A stretch of DNA of 64,000 nt from Chryseobacterium sp. JAH. GTDB taxonomy: Bacteria; Bacteroidota; Bacteroidia; Flavobacteriales; Weeksellaceae. The DNA is taken from assembly GCF_001507335.1 (NCBI RefSeq), contig NZ_LMAH01000003.1, positions 699,041 through 763,040 of the forward strand, read 5' to 3'. The position numbers and the translations under genes were made by a program. This document shows positions 17,713 to 26,181 of this stretch, in pieces. The notes beneath the pieces were generated by a model. The model was not told the origin of the DNA, did not search any database, and was given only the letters and a program-made list of their open reading frames with translations. Positions within the stretch are counted from its first letter, which is position 1. The number at the start of each line of letters is the position of its first letter.

Positions 17713-18304
17713 TGATTTTGGTGTTTTTAAAAACAATATTCGTGGTATCTCCAGAAGCTTCCGTCATATTGACCTGAGAAACCGTTGTTTGGTTTCTAGG
17801 AAAATGGAGTTCGATTTGCTTAATGTACTTCAGCAATTGCGCAGATTTAGGAGTGAATTTAGCGATGTTAAATGTTGAGTTTTTCAGGTAAACTACAGAA
17901 AATTCAGGGTCGTTGAACATTTTTCCGTTTGAACTTCCTACGATCAGCTTGTTGATCTTCTCAAAAGTTTTGCTCTTTGCATCAACAGAAGATTTTTTAC
18001 CTTGGTCGTTAATAAAGATTTTATTTTCCTTAAAAACAATGCTGTACTGATATGGCTTGGTATATTTCCAGCTCAGCGTGTTTGGTGATTTTAAAGACAT
18101 TCTGCCTTGAGTGACGATGTTTTTGTCTAGAAAATCCATTTTTTTGGTTTGAACGAAATCGCTCTGCAACGTTTTGATCTCTTTGGTTTCAGCTGAAATT
18201 TTGTTCACGAAGGCTTTAGATTCAGCGTTTGTCATTGCCGTAGTTTGGGCAAACACAAAACCTGAAAATAAAAAAAGCACTAAGAAAGTTATATTTTTAA
18301 ACAT
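17678..18304 (-). CDS. LolA-like outer-membrane lipoprotein carrier
   Basis: The 208-residue product has a Sec signal peptide (cleavage after VFAQ, near residue 20) and a LolA-type half-barrel. Family blocks are visible: LQSDFVQTKKMDFLD, then SPNTLSWKYTKPYQYSIVF and NKIFINDQGKK. Canonical LolA carries lipoproteins across the periplasm. In aryl-polyene and flexirubin clusters a dedicated paralogue is thought to carry the lipidic pigment to the outer membrane. It overlaps the deacetylase stop by 1 base (TAATG), which points to coupled translation. Confidence 0.85.
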   Translation of the reverse strand: MFKNITFLVLFLFSGFVFAQTTAMTNAESKAFVNKISAETKEIKTLQSDFVQTKKMDFLDKNIVTQGRMSLKSPNTLSWKYTKPYQYSIVFKENKIFINDQGKKSSVDAKSKTFEKINKLIVGSSNGKMFNDPEFSVVYLKNSTFNIAKFTPKSAQLLKYIKQIELHFPRNQTTVSQVNMTEASGDTTNIVFKNTKINAPIPASEFSL

Positions 18305-19053
18305 TATTTTTCTGATTTAATGATTGAATCAATCGTAAAAGTAGAATACTTCTCACGCTCCAAAAATAACAATAATCTGACCAAAACATTATGCGTTTTC
18401 TCAGAGGTATCGTGAAGTAGGATGACACTTCCTTTTTTTAATTTTTTGATGATTCGGTTGTAGATTGTTTCCTCGTCTTCAGTCACTGTGTCAAGTGAAC
18501 GTATATTCCAGCCAATGTTTTTTTTATTCGTTTTTTTAATGGCTTTAGCTATATTTGGATTGGTTACACCGAAAGGTGGACGGTAAAGATTAGTTGTTAT
18601 ATTTCCAGATCTTAAAATAACTTCATCACATTTTTTAATTTCCTCAATCATTCTTGGGGTTGATAAAAAGCCGGTGTTGTTCGAATGTGAAAAGGTGTGA
18701 TTCCCAATGGTATGACCGTCAGCAATAATTCTCTGAAAAGTTTCAGGATATTTTTCAATCTGTTTTCCGATGCAGAAAAAGGTAGCTTTGATGTTGTTTT
18801 CTCTTAGTAGATCTAAAAAAGTTGGTGTGAATTCAGTGGGCCCGTCATCGAAAGTCAAAGCTACTTCTTTAAATTTTGTACGTTTATGGGTAAAGCTGTT
18901 GACGAAATATCCCAATTGAATGTCGAATGAACCCCAAATTATTACTGCAGAAAATAGGATGAAGCAGAAGATATAAACCCAAATCGTTCCCTGAAATGCA
19001 TAAATTAAGGCATTAAGGAAAAGATAGAAGATGATAAATGGGTAGTGTTTCAT
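18304..19053 (-). CDS. Polysaccharide deacetylase (NodB-homology)
   Basis: The product is 249 residues. Two hydrophobic helices lead into a CE4-type NodB domain with the metal and catalytic motif LTFDDGP, then NHTFSH (HxxxH metal ligands), LYRPPFG, and a late LLHDTSE. CE4 enzymes remove N- or O-acetyl groups, usually from sugars. Its presence in a pigment operon suggests deacetylation of a membrane intermediate or glycosyl group linked to the nearby GT2. The substrate is unknown. It is tightly spaced with both neighbours. Confidence 0.82.
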   Translation of the reverse strand: MKHYPFIIFYLFLNALIYAFQGTIWVYIFCFILFSAVIIWGSFDIQLGYFVNSFTHKRTKFKEVALTFDDGPTEFTPTFLDLLRENNIKATFFCIGKQIEKYPETFQRIIADGHTIGNHTFSHSNNTGFLSTPRMIEEIKKCDEVILRSGNITTNLYRPPFGVTNPNIAKAIKKTNKKNIGWNIRSLDTVTEDEETIYNRIIKKLKKGSVILLHDTSEKTHNVLVRLLLFLEREKYSTFTIDSIIKSEK

Positions 19054-19054
19054 G

Positions 19055-19321
19055 TTAATACATACTTGCCGCCGTAATTGTCGGAATAAACAATATCAGT
19101 AGTCCAATCGTAGTGGTTTTATAAATGGAATATTCCGTCTTTTTAAATTTTTTTAATGCTAACCAAGTTATTAAATTTAACAAAATCAAAATTGAATATC
19201 CGAAAAGTACCAGAATTATTGCTTTATCATTTCCATCCCAACCAATACTGAGCATTTTTAAAACTAAAATGAGATTAAAGGCTGCCGCTATTGTAAAATG
19301 GATTCTAGTATGGGTCTTCAT
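19055..19321 (-). CDS. Small three-helix membrane protein
   Basis: The product is 88 residues with three predicted transmembrane segments: residues 8-26 (HFTIAAAFNLILVLKML), 33-55 and 65-85. It has no catalytic motifs. It is 1 base after the deacetylase in operon order and 26 bases from the ketosynthase-like gene. It is likely a real gene because of the tight operon spacing and the consistent hydrophobic pattern. The function is unknown. Confidence 0.65.
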   Translation of the reverse strand: MKTHTRIHFTIAAAFNLILVLKMLSIGWDGNDKAIILVLFGYSILILLNLITWLALKKFKKTEYSIYKTTTIGLLILFIPTITAASMY

Positions 19322-19347
19322 TTTACTAGAGCTTTTTTATTTAAAAA

Positions 19348-20412
19348 TTAATCAGCTCTTTCCATCAAGACCAAACTGTGGTCAATTCCTCCTAATTGAT
19401 TGTATAAAAGAACATTTTTGATGCGTTCCTTTGTCACATTATTAATTTTCATCACTTCTGGAATCACTTGATTTCTAAAAATATGACAAGCCATAAATGT
19501 TGAAAAACCGCTCGCCGTATTGAACTCTCCGCTTAAATGTTTGTAATAAAGTAATGAAGAATTTGGAAATAATTCAGATGCATTTCTATAATAAACATCC
19601 GATTCTGAATCTCCGCTGAAACCTAAAATCACAGCATCAATCTCTTCTTTTTTTAGATTATTTCTAGCTAAAAAATCTTCAATGAATTGTTGAGTTTCAT
19701 TTAATTCCAATGAATTAACAATTTGAATATCTTTTAATTGTGCATAAGAAGTTTCAGTTTTCTCTTTTCCTAAAACGAAAAAACTAGAACCTTCACCCCA
19801 AATCACACCTTCCGTCGTTGAATTTAAATAATCCGTTGGAAGATTTTCTTCTTTTTTAATGGAATTGCTCAATTTATAAAGTTCCATTGTTCTGTCGGTT
19901 TGCTCGTCTGTTGAACCTACCAAAACATTTTCCGCTTCACCATCCAAAATCTGAAGTTTCGCATCCAGCATTGAAAATTCGAGTGAAGATGAACTGTTGA
20001 CATAAGTAAAGTTGTAGCCATGACACTGCAATCCCAAAGCAATTTGCCCGGAAACTGTGTTGTGTGTCGATTGAATGAAAAACGTTGGTGTCAAGAATTC
20101 TTCATTGTTTTCCAAAACATTTTTCAGGAACTTTTCAGAATCCTGAGAGCAGCCCATTCCGGTTCCTACAATAATAGAATCCGGTTTTTCTATTCCTGCT
20201 TCCTGCAAAGCTTTGTTGGAAGCTACCGAGCTCATTTTTACAGTTTTAGACATTCTTCGGCTCATCGCTGGCGGAATGAATTCTTTATAATTGGGTTCGA
20301 TGGCTTTTAAAATCTGAACTGAATTTTCAGGTTTTAAAGTATCGAAGAAATTTTCATTTAAAGTGTCCTGAACCGAAATGCAGGCTGCACTGTTGATGTA
20401 AACTGCACTCAT
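19348..20412 (-). CDS. Ketosynthase-like protein lacking the catalytic triad (chain-length-factor type)
   Basis: This 354-residue thiolase-fold protein is shorter than the intact ketosynthases nearby. The active-site Cys position reads VNSSSSLEF (Ser near 141). The first His motif is replaced by LGFSGDSES, and the second, KxxxGH, by HLSGEFNTAS. It cannot perform normal condensation, so a partner role is likely, as in KS/CLF heterodimers of type II polyketide systems and ApeC-like proteins. The gene overlaps the next ketosynthase gene by 1 base, which favours stoichiometric co-expression and a heterodimer with that protein. Confidence 0.78.
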   Translation of the reverse strand: MSAVYINSAACISVQDTLNENFFDTLKPENSVQILKAIEPNYKEFIPPAMSRRMSKTVKMSSVASNKALQEAGIEKPDSIIVGTGMGCSQDSEKFLKNVLENNEEFLTPTFFIQSTHNTVSGQIALGLQCHGYNFTYVNSSSSLEFSMLDAKLQILDGEAENVLVGSTDEQTDRTMELYKLSNSIKKEENLPTDYLNSTTEGVIWGEGSSFFVLGKEKTETSYAQLKDIQIVNSLELNETQQFIEDFLARNNLKKEEIDAVILGFSGDSESDVYYRNASELFPNSSLLYYKHLSGEFNTASGFSTFMACHIFRNQVIPEVMKINNVTKERIKNVLLYNQLGGIDHSLVLMERAD

Positions 20413-21608
20413 TATTTAGAAAAAATTAAAGTTGAACAGTTTCCACCAAATCCAAAAGAATTGGAAAGGACGTGGTTGATATTTTTCTCTTTCAGTTCGG
20501 TAACCGGTGTCAAATCAAATTCTTCCATTTTGGTTTTGAAATTTAAATTTGGAAAAATCACATTGTTCTGCATTGCTAAAATAGAATAAACGGCTTCAAT
20601 TCCTGCGGCTGCCGCTAAAGTATGACCTGTAAATGCTTTCGTAGAACTAAATTCCGGAACTCGGTTTTCACCAAAAATCCTAATCATTGCAATGCCTTCA
20701 GATAAGTCATTATTCGGTGTTGCGGTACCATGAACGTTAATATAATCAATGTTTTCTTTATCTAAACCGGAAACTTTCAGAGCTTTTTCCATTGCTAGGA
20801 AGGCACCTTGTCCGTTTTCCGAAGAAGCCGTTTGATGATGCGCGTCGTTGGCATTTCCATAACCAGAAAGATAAGCTAAGACTTTTTTATTTTCTTTTTT
20901 GACAACTTCATCAGATTCCAAAACAAGGAAGGCGGCGGCTTCGCCCAGATTCAGACCTTTTCTGTCGTTGTCGAAAGGCGTGTTGTAAGAGTCCGTCAAA
21001 ATCATCAGCGTATTAAATCCATTCAAAGTAAACTTCGATAGAGAATCTGTTCCGCCTACAATCACTCGGTCAAGAACGCCGTTTTTGATGAGTTTTGCGC
21101 CCATCATGATTGCATTAGCAGCTGACGAACAGGCTGTGCTGATGGTAGAAACCATTCCTTTCAAACCCAATAATTCTGCAATCGCCAAAGATGAATTTCC
21201 GGCGTCGTGTGAGTCAATATATTTTTGCTTTTCAGGGAAATCCTCGTAGGTGTAGAAATATTTTTCAGTAATATCCATTCCGCCCACGCTGGTGGAGGAA
21301 ATAAGTCCGGTTTTGTACTCGTTGATATTCGAAATTCCGGCACTGTCTACAGCCTCTTTTGCGGCAACCATTCCTAATAAAGCGGTTCTTGTAAAGTTGT
21401 TGTCTTCATTGAGTTGAAGTTTCTGCACAAGTTCTTCATTAGACAATTTTATTTCGCCCGTTTTGATGCTTCCGGCGTGGCGTGTTTCAAACAGTTCAAT
21501 GTCTGAAATGCCATGTTTACCGGTTGTCAGCGAAATAAAATTTTCCTCGACATTGTGACCAATGGAGGAAATAATGCCCATTCCTGTAATGGCAATTTTT
21601 TGACTCAT
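20412..21608 (-). CDS. Beta-ketoacyl-ACP synthase (intact KS, partner of 19348 protein)
   Basis: The product is 398 residues with a complete catalytic set: Cys160 in STACSSAAN, His293 in VHGTATPNND, Lys324 and His329 in STKAFTGH. It is a KAS II-like elongating enzyme. Its stop overlaps the start of the degenerate ketosynthase gene by 1 base, the arrangement expected for a KS-CLF pair. It is the likely condensing unit for iterative aryl-polyene elongation. The ACP gene lies 82 bases upstream in transcription order. Confidence 0.88.
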   Translation of the reverse strand: MSQKIAITGMGIISSIGHNVEENFISLTTGKHGISDIELFETRHAGSIKTGEIKLSNEELVQKLQLNEDNNFTRTALLGMVAAKEAVDSAGISNINEYKTGLISSTSVGGMDITEKYFYTYEDFPEKQKYIDSHDAGNSSLAIAELLGLKGMVSTISTACSSAANAIMMGAKLIKNGVLDRVIVGGTDSLSKFTLNGFNTLMILTDSYNTPFDNDRKGLNLGEAAAFLVLESDEVVKKENKKVLAYLSGYGNANDAHHQTASSENGQGAFLAMEKALKVSGLDKENIDYINVHGTATPNNDLSEGIAMIRIFGENRVPEFSSTKAFTGHTLAAAAGIEAVYSILAMQNNVIFPNLNFKTKMEEFDLTPVTELKEKNINHVLSNSFGFGGNCSTLIFSK

Positions 21609-21689
21609 CTTTTAATAATGTACCCAAGTATCCATTAATCAATGTCAAAATATTGGGACATTGAGAGAAGGATACATTGTTAGATTAAA

Positions 21690-21947
21690 TTATTTTGTTC
21701 TGTTTTCTTCGATGTACTTTGCCATCACTTCGATAGACTGGAAGATTTCTTTTCCTTTTTTTGGATCTGCTAATTTGATTCCGTAGTCTTTGTCAAGAAG
21801 TACAATCAATTCAAGAGCGTCGATAGAATCTAATCCAAGACCACCTCCGAATAACGGATCCGTGTCTTTTATTTCTTCTACTGCAACATCCTCAAGATTA
21901 AGAACATCAACGATTTTGTTTTTTAATTCTAATTTTAAATCTTCCAT
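21690..21947 (-). CDS. Acyl carrier protein
   Basis: From ATG 21947 the product is 85 residues. The phosphopantetheine site is GLGLDSIDALELI, and the rest is the usual acidic four-helix bundle. A TTG 18 bases further upstream is in frame but less likely. It is the carrier for the adjacent intact KS and KS-like protein. It differs clearly from the plus-strand ACP at 10054, so the pathway has two dedicated carriers. Confidence 0.88.
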   Translation of the reverse strand: MEDLKLELKNKIVDVLNLEDVAVEEIKDTDPLFGGGLGLDSIDALELIVLLDKDYGIKLADPKKGKEIFQSIEVMAKYIEENRTK

Positions 21948-21965
21948 TTCTTTTAAATTTACCAA

Positions 21966-22037
21966 TGTATCAATGTTCCGGTTTACAAATTGAAACTGAG
22001 TAGTATTGTTACATTGTTATACTGTTATATTGTTAAA
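21966..22037. repeat. Degenerate TTGTTACATTGTTATACTG spacer repeat
   Basis: The gap before the ACP gene consists largely of short near-repeats of TTGTTA/ATTGTTATA. A related ATTGGGACATTG...TACATTG tract lies on the other side of the ACP gene (21620-21685). Such ATTGTTACATTG spacers are, as I recall, common between genes in Flavobacteriia. They do not code. Confidence 0.45.
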
Positions 22038-22586
22038 TTACGTAGTTAGCAAATATACAAAAGCTTTATAACTTTCCTGATATAGTTCGACCCAGCCACA
22101 TAAGACTTTTTCCGCCTTCCCTGATTGCAGAATCTGTGCCGCGTATGAATTCAAAAATTCTTCATCAAATTCATCCAAGACAAAAAATGCGTTTTCGGTC
22201 TGCATTTTATGTTTAATGCTGATTTCACCAACGCAAATATTCGGCAAAGTGTACACGAAAACGGCAGGACTGGGGAAATAATTATCCTGAGAATTAATAC
22301 TTTCCTGATATTTAAAATCGGTGTCTAGACTTGAGGATTTGTTGGCGAAAACTATAGCGGTTTTGCTGTGGTCGTCGTTTTTAAGGATCATCTCAGAAGC
22401 CAAAAATGCCAGTTTGCTGAGATTATCCATTTTATGAAATTTTGGATAACTCAGTTCTAGGCTTTTATAAGCTTCTTTCGAAAAATCTGAAAAATTCTCC
22501 GTTGGACTCTCAAAAATAATTTTTTCATTGAGGATTATTTTTGAGTTTTGTATGGCGCAAATGTCTGTTTTTTTCATCTTTTTCAT
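22038..22586 (-). CDS. Half-length ketosynthase-fold protein
   Basis: From ATG 22586 the product is 182 residues. Its pattern follows the N-terminal half of a ketosynthase: an alpha/beta core, the [11 protein letters not shown] segment, [18 protein letters not shown], and a stretch aligned with the Cys helix that reads [15 protein letters not shown], with no catalytic Cys. It then stops after [10 protein letters not shown]. The C-terminal half with both His motifs is absent. It starts next to the stop of an intact KS gene, so it is co-translated. It is probably a scaffold or dimer partner and not a broken gene, because the frame is clean and placed neatly in the operon. Confidence 0.7.
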   Translation of the reverse strand: MKKMKKTDICAIQNSKIILNEKIIFESPTENFSDFSKEAYKSLELSYPKFHKMDNLSKLAFLASEMILKNDDHSKTAIVFANKSSSLDTDFKYQESINSQDNYFPSPAVFVYTLPNICVGEISIKHKMQTENAFFVLDEFDEEFLNSYAAQILQSGKAEKVLCGWVELYQESYKAFVYLLTT

Positions 22587-22587
22587 T

Positions 22588-23721
22588 TTAACATTTTTCC
22601 AAAACAATTGCCGCATTACACCCACCAAAACCCGAAGCTGTCTTCAAAATATATTTGATTTCTGCCGACTGATTTTCTTTAATGATATTCAAATCCTGAG
22701 AAATGCCCACTTCTTTAAAGTTCTTAGATGGAATTAAAGTGCTGTTCAAGGCAGATTCCATGGAAATAATGCTCTCTAATAAACCTGATGCACCTAAACA
22801 ATGTCCGTAATACCCTTTCATACTGTTCAAAGGAACATTCTGCAAATGCATTCTGTTGAAAGCGATGGCTTCCATTTCGTCGTTGTAAAGCGTTGCTGTT
22901 CCATGAGCGGAAATAAAATCGATTTGTTCTGAAGAAACTTTCGCTTCTTTCATCGCATTCTGGACGCTCGCATACAATCCGTCGCCGGTTCTTGATGGTC
23001 CGGAAATATGATTGGCATCGTTAATTGCTGAATCGCCTGCAACTTTAAACTTGAATTTTTCATTTTCTGATGGAGTGGAAGTGATATACGCTGCTGCGGT
23101 GGCTTCACCGAGATTAATTCCATTTCGGTTTTTGTCGTAAGGTTTGCAAGGTTCACTTCCGATTGCCTGAAAAGAATTGAAACCTGAAATTACAAACTCA
23201 GAAATCTCATCGCCGGCGACCACGAAAGCGTCTTTGTATTTTCCTGCCTGGATCATATTTTTCGCAACAGAAATTGCCATCAATCCGGAAACACAAGCAT
23301 TTGAAACGACAATAGGTTTGGTTTTAAATCCAAAAAAATCTGCCAGTTTTTGCGCTAATTTTGAAAGGTAAACGCCTTCCGGTAAAGTGCTTTCGTTTTT
23401 TAATAAACTGATATTTCCTTTTGTTGTCGATAGAATAAAAGCGGTCTCATCGGAAATCGAATGTCTTTCCAAGAAAGGTTTCAGGCTCAACAAAAACATT
23501 TTTTCAAGTCTGGTGAAATTCTGATTGTCGAAGTGTTTATTAAATTCCTCTTCTAGTTTCTCAGAATCAATTGTAGAAACAAAGAAAGCTTCGTTATTGT
23601 CGATAATTCTATGCAAAGCAACTCCGGATTTTCCTTCCAAAAGTGCGTTCCAGTTTGATTTCACATCAAAACCCAAAGGCGTGACGCAGTTATAATCTGT
23701 AATGTAAATTTCTCTGTTCAT
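22588..23721 (-). CDS. Beta-ketoacyl-ACP synthase (third intact elongating KS)
   Basis: From ATG 23721 the product is 377 residues. Its catalytic residues are Cys143 in SNACVSGL, His273 in [10 protein letters not shown], Lys302 and His307 in MKGYYGH. It is somewhat shorter than KAS II and has a divergent N-terminus ([14 protein letters not shown]). It is probably specialised for initiation or for one chain of the flexirubin. The half-KS gene follows at once on the same strand, so the two products may associate. Confidence 0.86.
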   Translation of the reverse strand: MNREIYITDYNCVTPLGFDVKSNWNALLEGKSGVALHRIIDNNEAFFVSTIDSEKLEEEFNKHFDNQNFTRLEKMFLLSLKPFLERHSISDETAFILSTTKGNISLLKNESTLPEGVYLSKLAQKLADFFGFKTKPIVVSNACVSGLMAISVAKNMIQAGKYKDAFVVAGDEISEFVISGFNSFQAIGSEPCKPYDKNRNGINLGEATAAAYITSTPSENEKFKFKVAGDSAINDANHISGPSRTGDGLYASVQNAMKEAKVSSEQIDFISAHGTATLYNDEMEAIAFNRMHLQNVPLNSMKGYYGHCLGASGLLESIISMESALNSTLIPSKNFKEVGISQDLNIIKENQSAEIKYILKTASGFGGCNAAIVLEKC

Positions 23722-23766
23722 CAATTACTAAAATTTTTGAATCTTTTTTGAAAAGCCAAGAGTCAA

Positions 23767-24186
23767 CTATAATCCCATTTTATCTTTCCAAGCCTGAAAA
23801 AACTCGGGATTGTACAGACATAAATTATTTTCAGCATCCAGAAAAACCTGAATGGTCTCTCCACTGCAGACCAATTGATTTTGTTGATTGAAAATCTCGT
23901 ATTTATAAATAAGTTTCGCCGAAACAGAATTCACGAAAGTCGTTACAATGTTGAAAGTTTCGCCATATTTCAGAGGGAGAAAATGTTCACACGTACTTTT
24001 TACAATCGGTGTTACAAATCCTGCTTTCTGAATGTCGAGATAGGTCAAACCGTGCTGTCTTCCGAAAGCTTCTCTTCCGTCCTCAAAATAAACGATGTAA
24101 TGACCGTGCCACACGATTCCCAGCGGGTCTGTCTCATTGAAACGGACGCGTACTTCTTCGGTACAAGTTAAATTTTTAGACTGCAT
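23767..24186 (-). CDS. YbgC/4HBT-family acyl thioesterase
   Basis: This 139-residue hotdog protein has the family motif NETDPLGIVWHGHYIVYFE, containing the active-site Asp and the HGHY helix start. It probably hydrolyses aryl or acyl thioesters, either to release chains from the ACP or to edit stalled intermediates. Thioesterases of this type are standard in aryl-polyene loci. Its start overlaps the ABC permease stop by 11 bases. Confidence 0.83.
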   Translation of the reverse strand: MQSKNLTCTEEVRVRFNETDPLGIVWHGHYIVYFEDGREAFGRQHGLTYLDIQKAGFVTPIVKSTCEHFLPLKYGETFNIVTTFVNSVSAKLIYKYEIFNQQNQLVCSGETIQVFLDAENNLCLYNPEFFQAWKDKMGL

Positions 24187-25438
24187 TTTGTTTTCTTTCG
24201 TACAATAATGAGATGATTACCATCGCAACATAAAATAATAATAAGAAAATCAGTTCTTTAGCAATTTCGCCAATGCCGCTGTTTCTTAAAATAATATCGT
24301 AGTACGCATTCAATCCCCAGTTCATCGGAGAAAGCTGCGCAATTTTCTGCATAAATTCAGGCATTAGAAAGACAGGAACCCAGATTCCGCCAATCGCTGC
24401 CAAAACCACTACTGAAGTCGCTCCAAACGGTGCAGATTGTTCCTGGGTATTGGACATCGTTCCTATTAAAACCCCAAATCCTATCGCTGCCAATCCTGCA
24501 AAAAGAGTGACAATAAGAAGGTGGAACATTTTTCCGGTGACATCAAACTTTGGTAAATCCATCAGTGGGAAAAGCCAGATTCCCACTGCAACCATCAGCA
24601 GAAACTGGATGACGCAGATTATGAGATACGTGAATGTTTTTCCTAAGATATGAATGTAATACGGCGTAGGACTCACACGAACTCTCACGCTAGTTCCCTG
24701 ACTTTTTTCTTTGACTAAATTAATCGACAACGGCACCACAATAAAGAAAATCGCAAACAGCGCCCACGCCGGGACGTTATGTTGTACGGAATTCGGCATT
24801 ACTTCTTCTTTTCCTTTGTTCGGGGTGATTTCTTTGAAGGTAATCAAACTTTTATTTTCAAGGTCTTCCGTCGTTCCGAGTTGGTCCTGGAAGGCTTTGT
24901 AAATTTTTTTATTTTCGATTTCAAAAACCATTTTGTTGATGGCATTCATTACAGAATTTTTGAAACCTGCGTTGGTGGCGGGGTCGAAATAGAGATGAAT
25001 GTCTTTTGCTTTCGAAGCAGCAGCTTTTGTCGAAGTAGAATCGGTTTCCAAACCAAATGAACTTACAACGGTCTGAACTTTTGAATCGATATTTGAATTT
25101 AAATCTTTCGTTAAATTTTCAGGAATGACGATGGCCATCTGATAATCTCCCGTGAACACAGCTTTCTCGGCCGATTTTTCCTTGTAGTTGGTGACGAGTT
25201 CAAACGTTTTGCTGGTTTCCAGTTCTTTTTTGATGACTTTGGAAACTTCAGATTTATCATTATCAATAAAAATAATCGGAATTTTTGAACCTTCCAGATT
25301 TTTGAATGTCGAATCCTGAATTAAGGTTATGGTAATAATCAACAGCAACGGCATCAGGAAAATGATGACAATTCCGCCCGAATCTCTCTTCAGTAACTGA
25401 ATTTCCTTGATGAAACTTCTCCACAATTTATACAACAT
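24176..25438 (-). CDS. ABC-2 type transporter permease
   Basis: This 420-residue membrane protein has one N-terminal transmembrane helix (residues 22-40), a long periplasmic domain of about 190 residues, and five to six helices from about residue 225. The C-terminal FGVLIGTMSNTQEQS motif is typical of the DrrB/YhhJ-like ABC-2 family. With the ATPase at 25428 it forms an exporter, probably for the pigment or its lipidic precursor, working alongside the MMPL protein. It overlaps its neighbours by 11 bases on both sides. Confidence 0.86.
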   Translation of the reverse strand: MLYKLWRSFIKEIQLLKRDSGGIVIIFLMPLLLIITITLIQDSTFKNLEGSKIPIIFIDNDKSEVSKVIKKELETSKTFELVTNYKEKSAEKAVFTGDYQMAIVIPENLTKDLNSNIDSKVQTVVSSFGLETDSTSTKAAASKAKDIHLYFDPATNAGFKNSVMNAINKMVFEIENKKIYKAFQDQLGTTEDLENKSLITFKEITPNKGKEEVMPNSVQHNVPAWALFAIFFIVVPLSINLVKEKSQGTSVRVRVSPTPYYIHILGKTFTYLIICVIQFLLMVAVGIWLFPLMDLPKFDVTGKMFHLLIVTLFAGLAAIGFGVLIGTMSNTQEQSAPFGATSVVVLAAIGGIWVPVFLMPEFMQKIAQLSPMNWGLNAYYDIILRNSGIGEIAKELIFLLLFYVAMVIISLLYERKQNAV

Positions 25439-26180
25439 CTCTCAATTCTTTTCCGGTTAATGAAATGAAAACATCCTCCAGGTTTTCAGCATTGGCAACT
25501 CTTTCCACTAATTCTTCCGGAGTTCCAGTCGCGTGGATTTTTCCGTGATCAATAATGGCGATTTTTGTACAGAATTCCTCAGCCTCAGAAAGGTGATGCG
25601 AGGTGTAAATAATGCACGTCCCTTTTTTATTTAAATCTAAAAGATAATCGATAATCGCTTTTTTCGACTGAACATCAACGCCAACAGTAGGCTCGTCCAG
25701 AAATAAAACTTTTGGGTTGTGAAGTGTTCCTGCAATCAGATTACAGCGGCGTTTCATTCCACCTGAAAACTGATCTACTTTTTTATTGGCAAATTTTGTC
25801 AAACCCATCAATTCTAAAGCTTCATCGACGGCTTTGTGAAGATAATCGTTCTTCAAACCATACAGACTTCCGAAGAACAAAAGATTCTCTTTCGCCGTCA
25901 AAGTCGGGTAGAGCGCATATTCCTGAGGAACGACACCGATGATTTGTTTGATTTTTGAATTGTCTTTTTTAGGAGACATTCCGTTTATAGTAAAACTTCC
26001 TGAGGTTGGTTTAATCAAACCAGAAAGCATAGAAATCAACGTCGTTTTCCCTGCTCCGTTGGGACCGAGAATTCCGTAGATCTCGTTTTTATCGATGTTC
26101 AAAGAAATATCATTAACCGAAAAGTCTTCCGAATTTTTGTATTTCTTGTAGAGGTTTTTTATTTCGATGATATTCTCCAA
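25428..26180 (-). CDS. ABC transporter ATPase (DrrA-like)
   Basis: The product is 250 residues. Walker A is GPNGAGKTT (about 38-46), the Q-loop follows in VVPQEYALY, the signature is FSGGMKRR, Walker B is VLFLDEPTVGVD, and the switch His is in YTSHHLSEAE. It powers the permease encoded immediately downstream, with which it overlaps by 11 bases. The set resembles drug and lipid exporters of the ABC-2 class. Confidence 0.9.
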   Translation of the reverse strand: MENIIEIKNLYKKYKNSEDFSVNDISLNIDKNEIYGILGPNGAGKTTLISMLSGLIKPTSGSFTINGMSPKKDNSKIKQIIGVVPQEYALYPTLTAKENLLFFGSLYGLKNDYLHKAVDEALELMGLTKFANKKVDQFSGGMKRRCNLIAGTLHNPKVLFLDEPTVGVDVQSKKAIIDYLLDLNKKGTCIIYTSHHLSEAEEFCTKIAIIDHGKIHATGTPEELVERVANAENLEDVFISLTGKELRDVV

Positions 26181-26181
26181 A

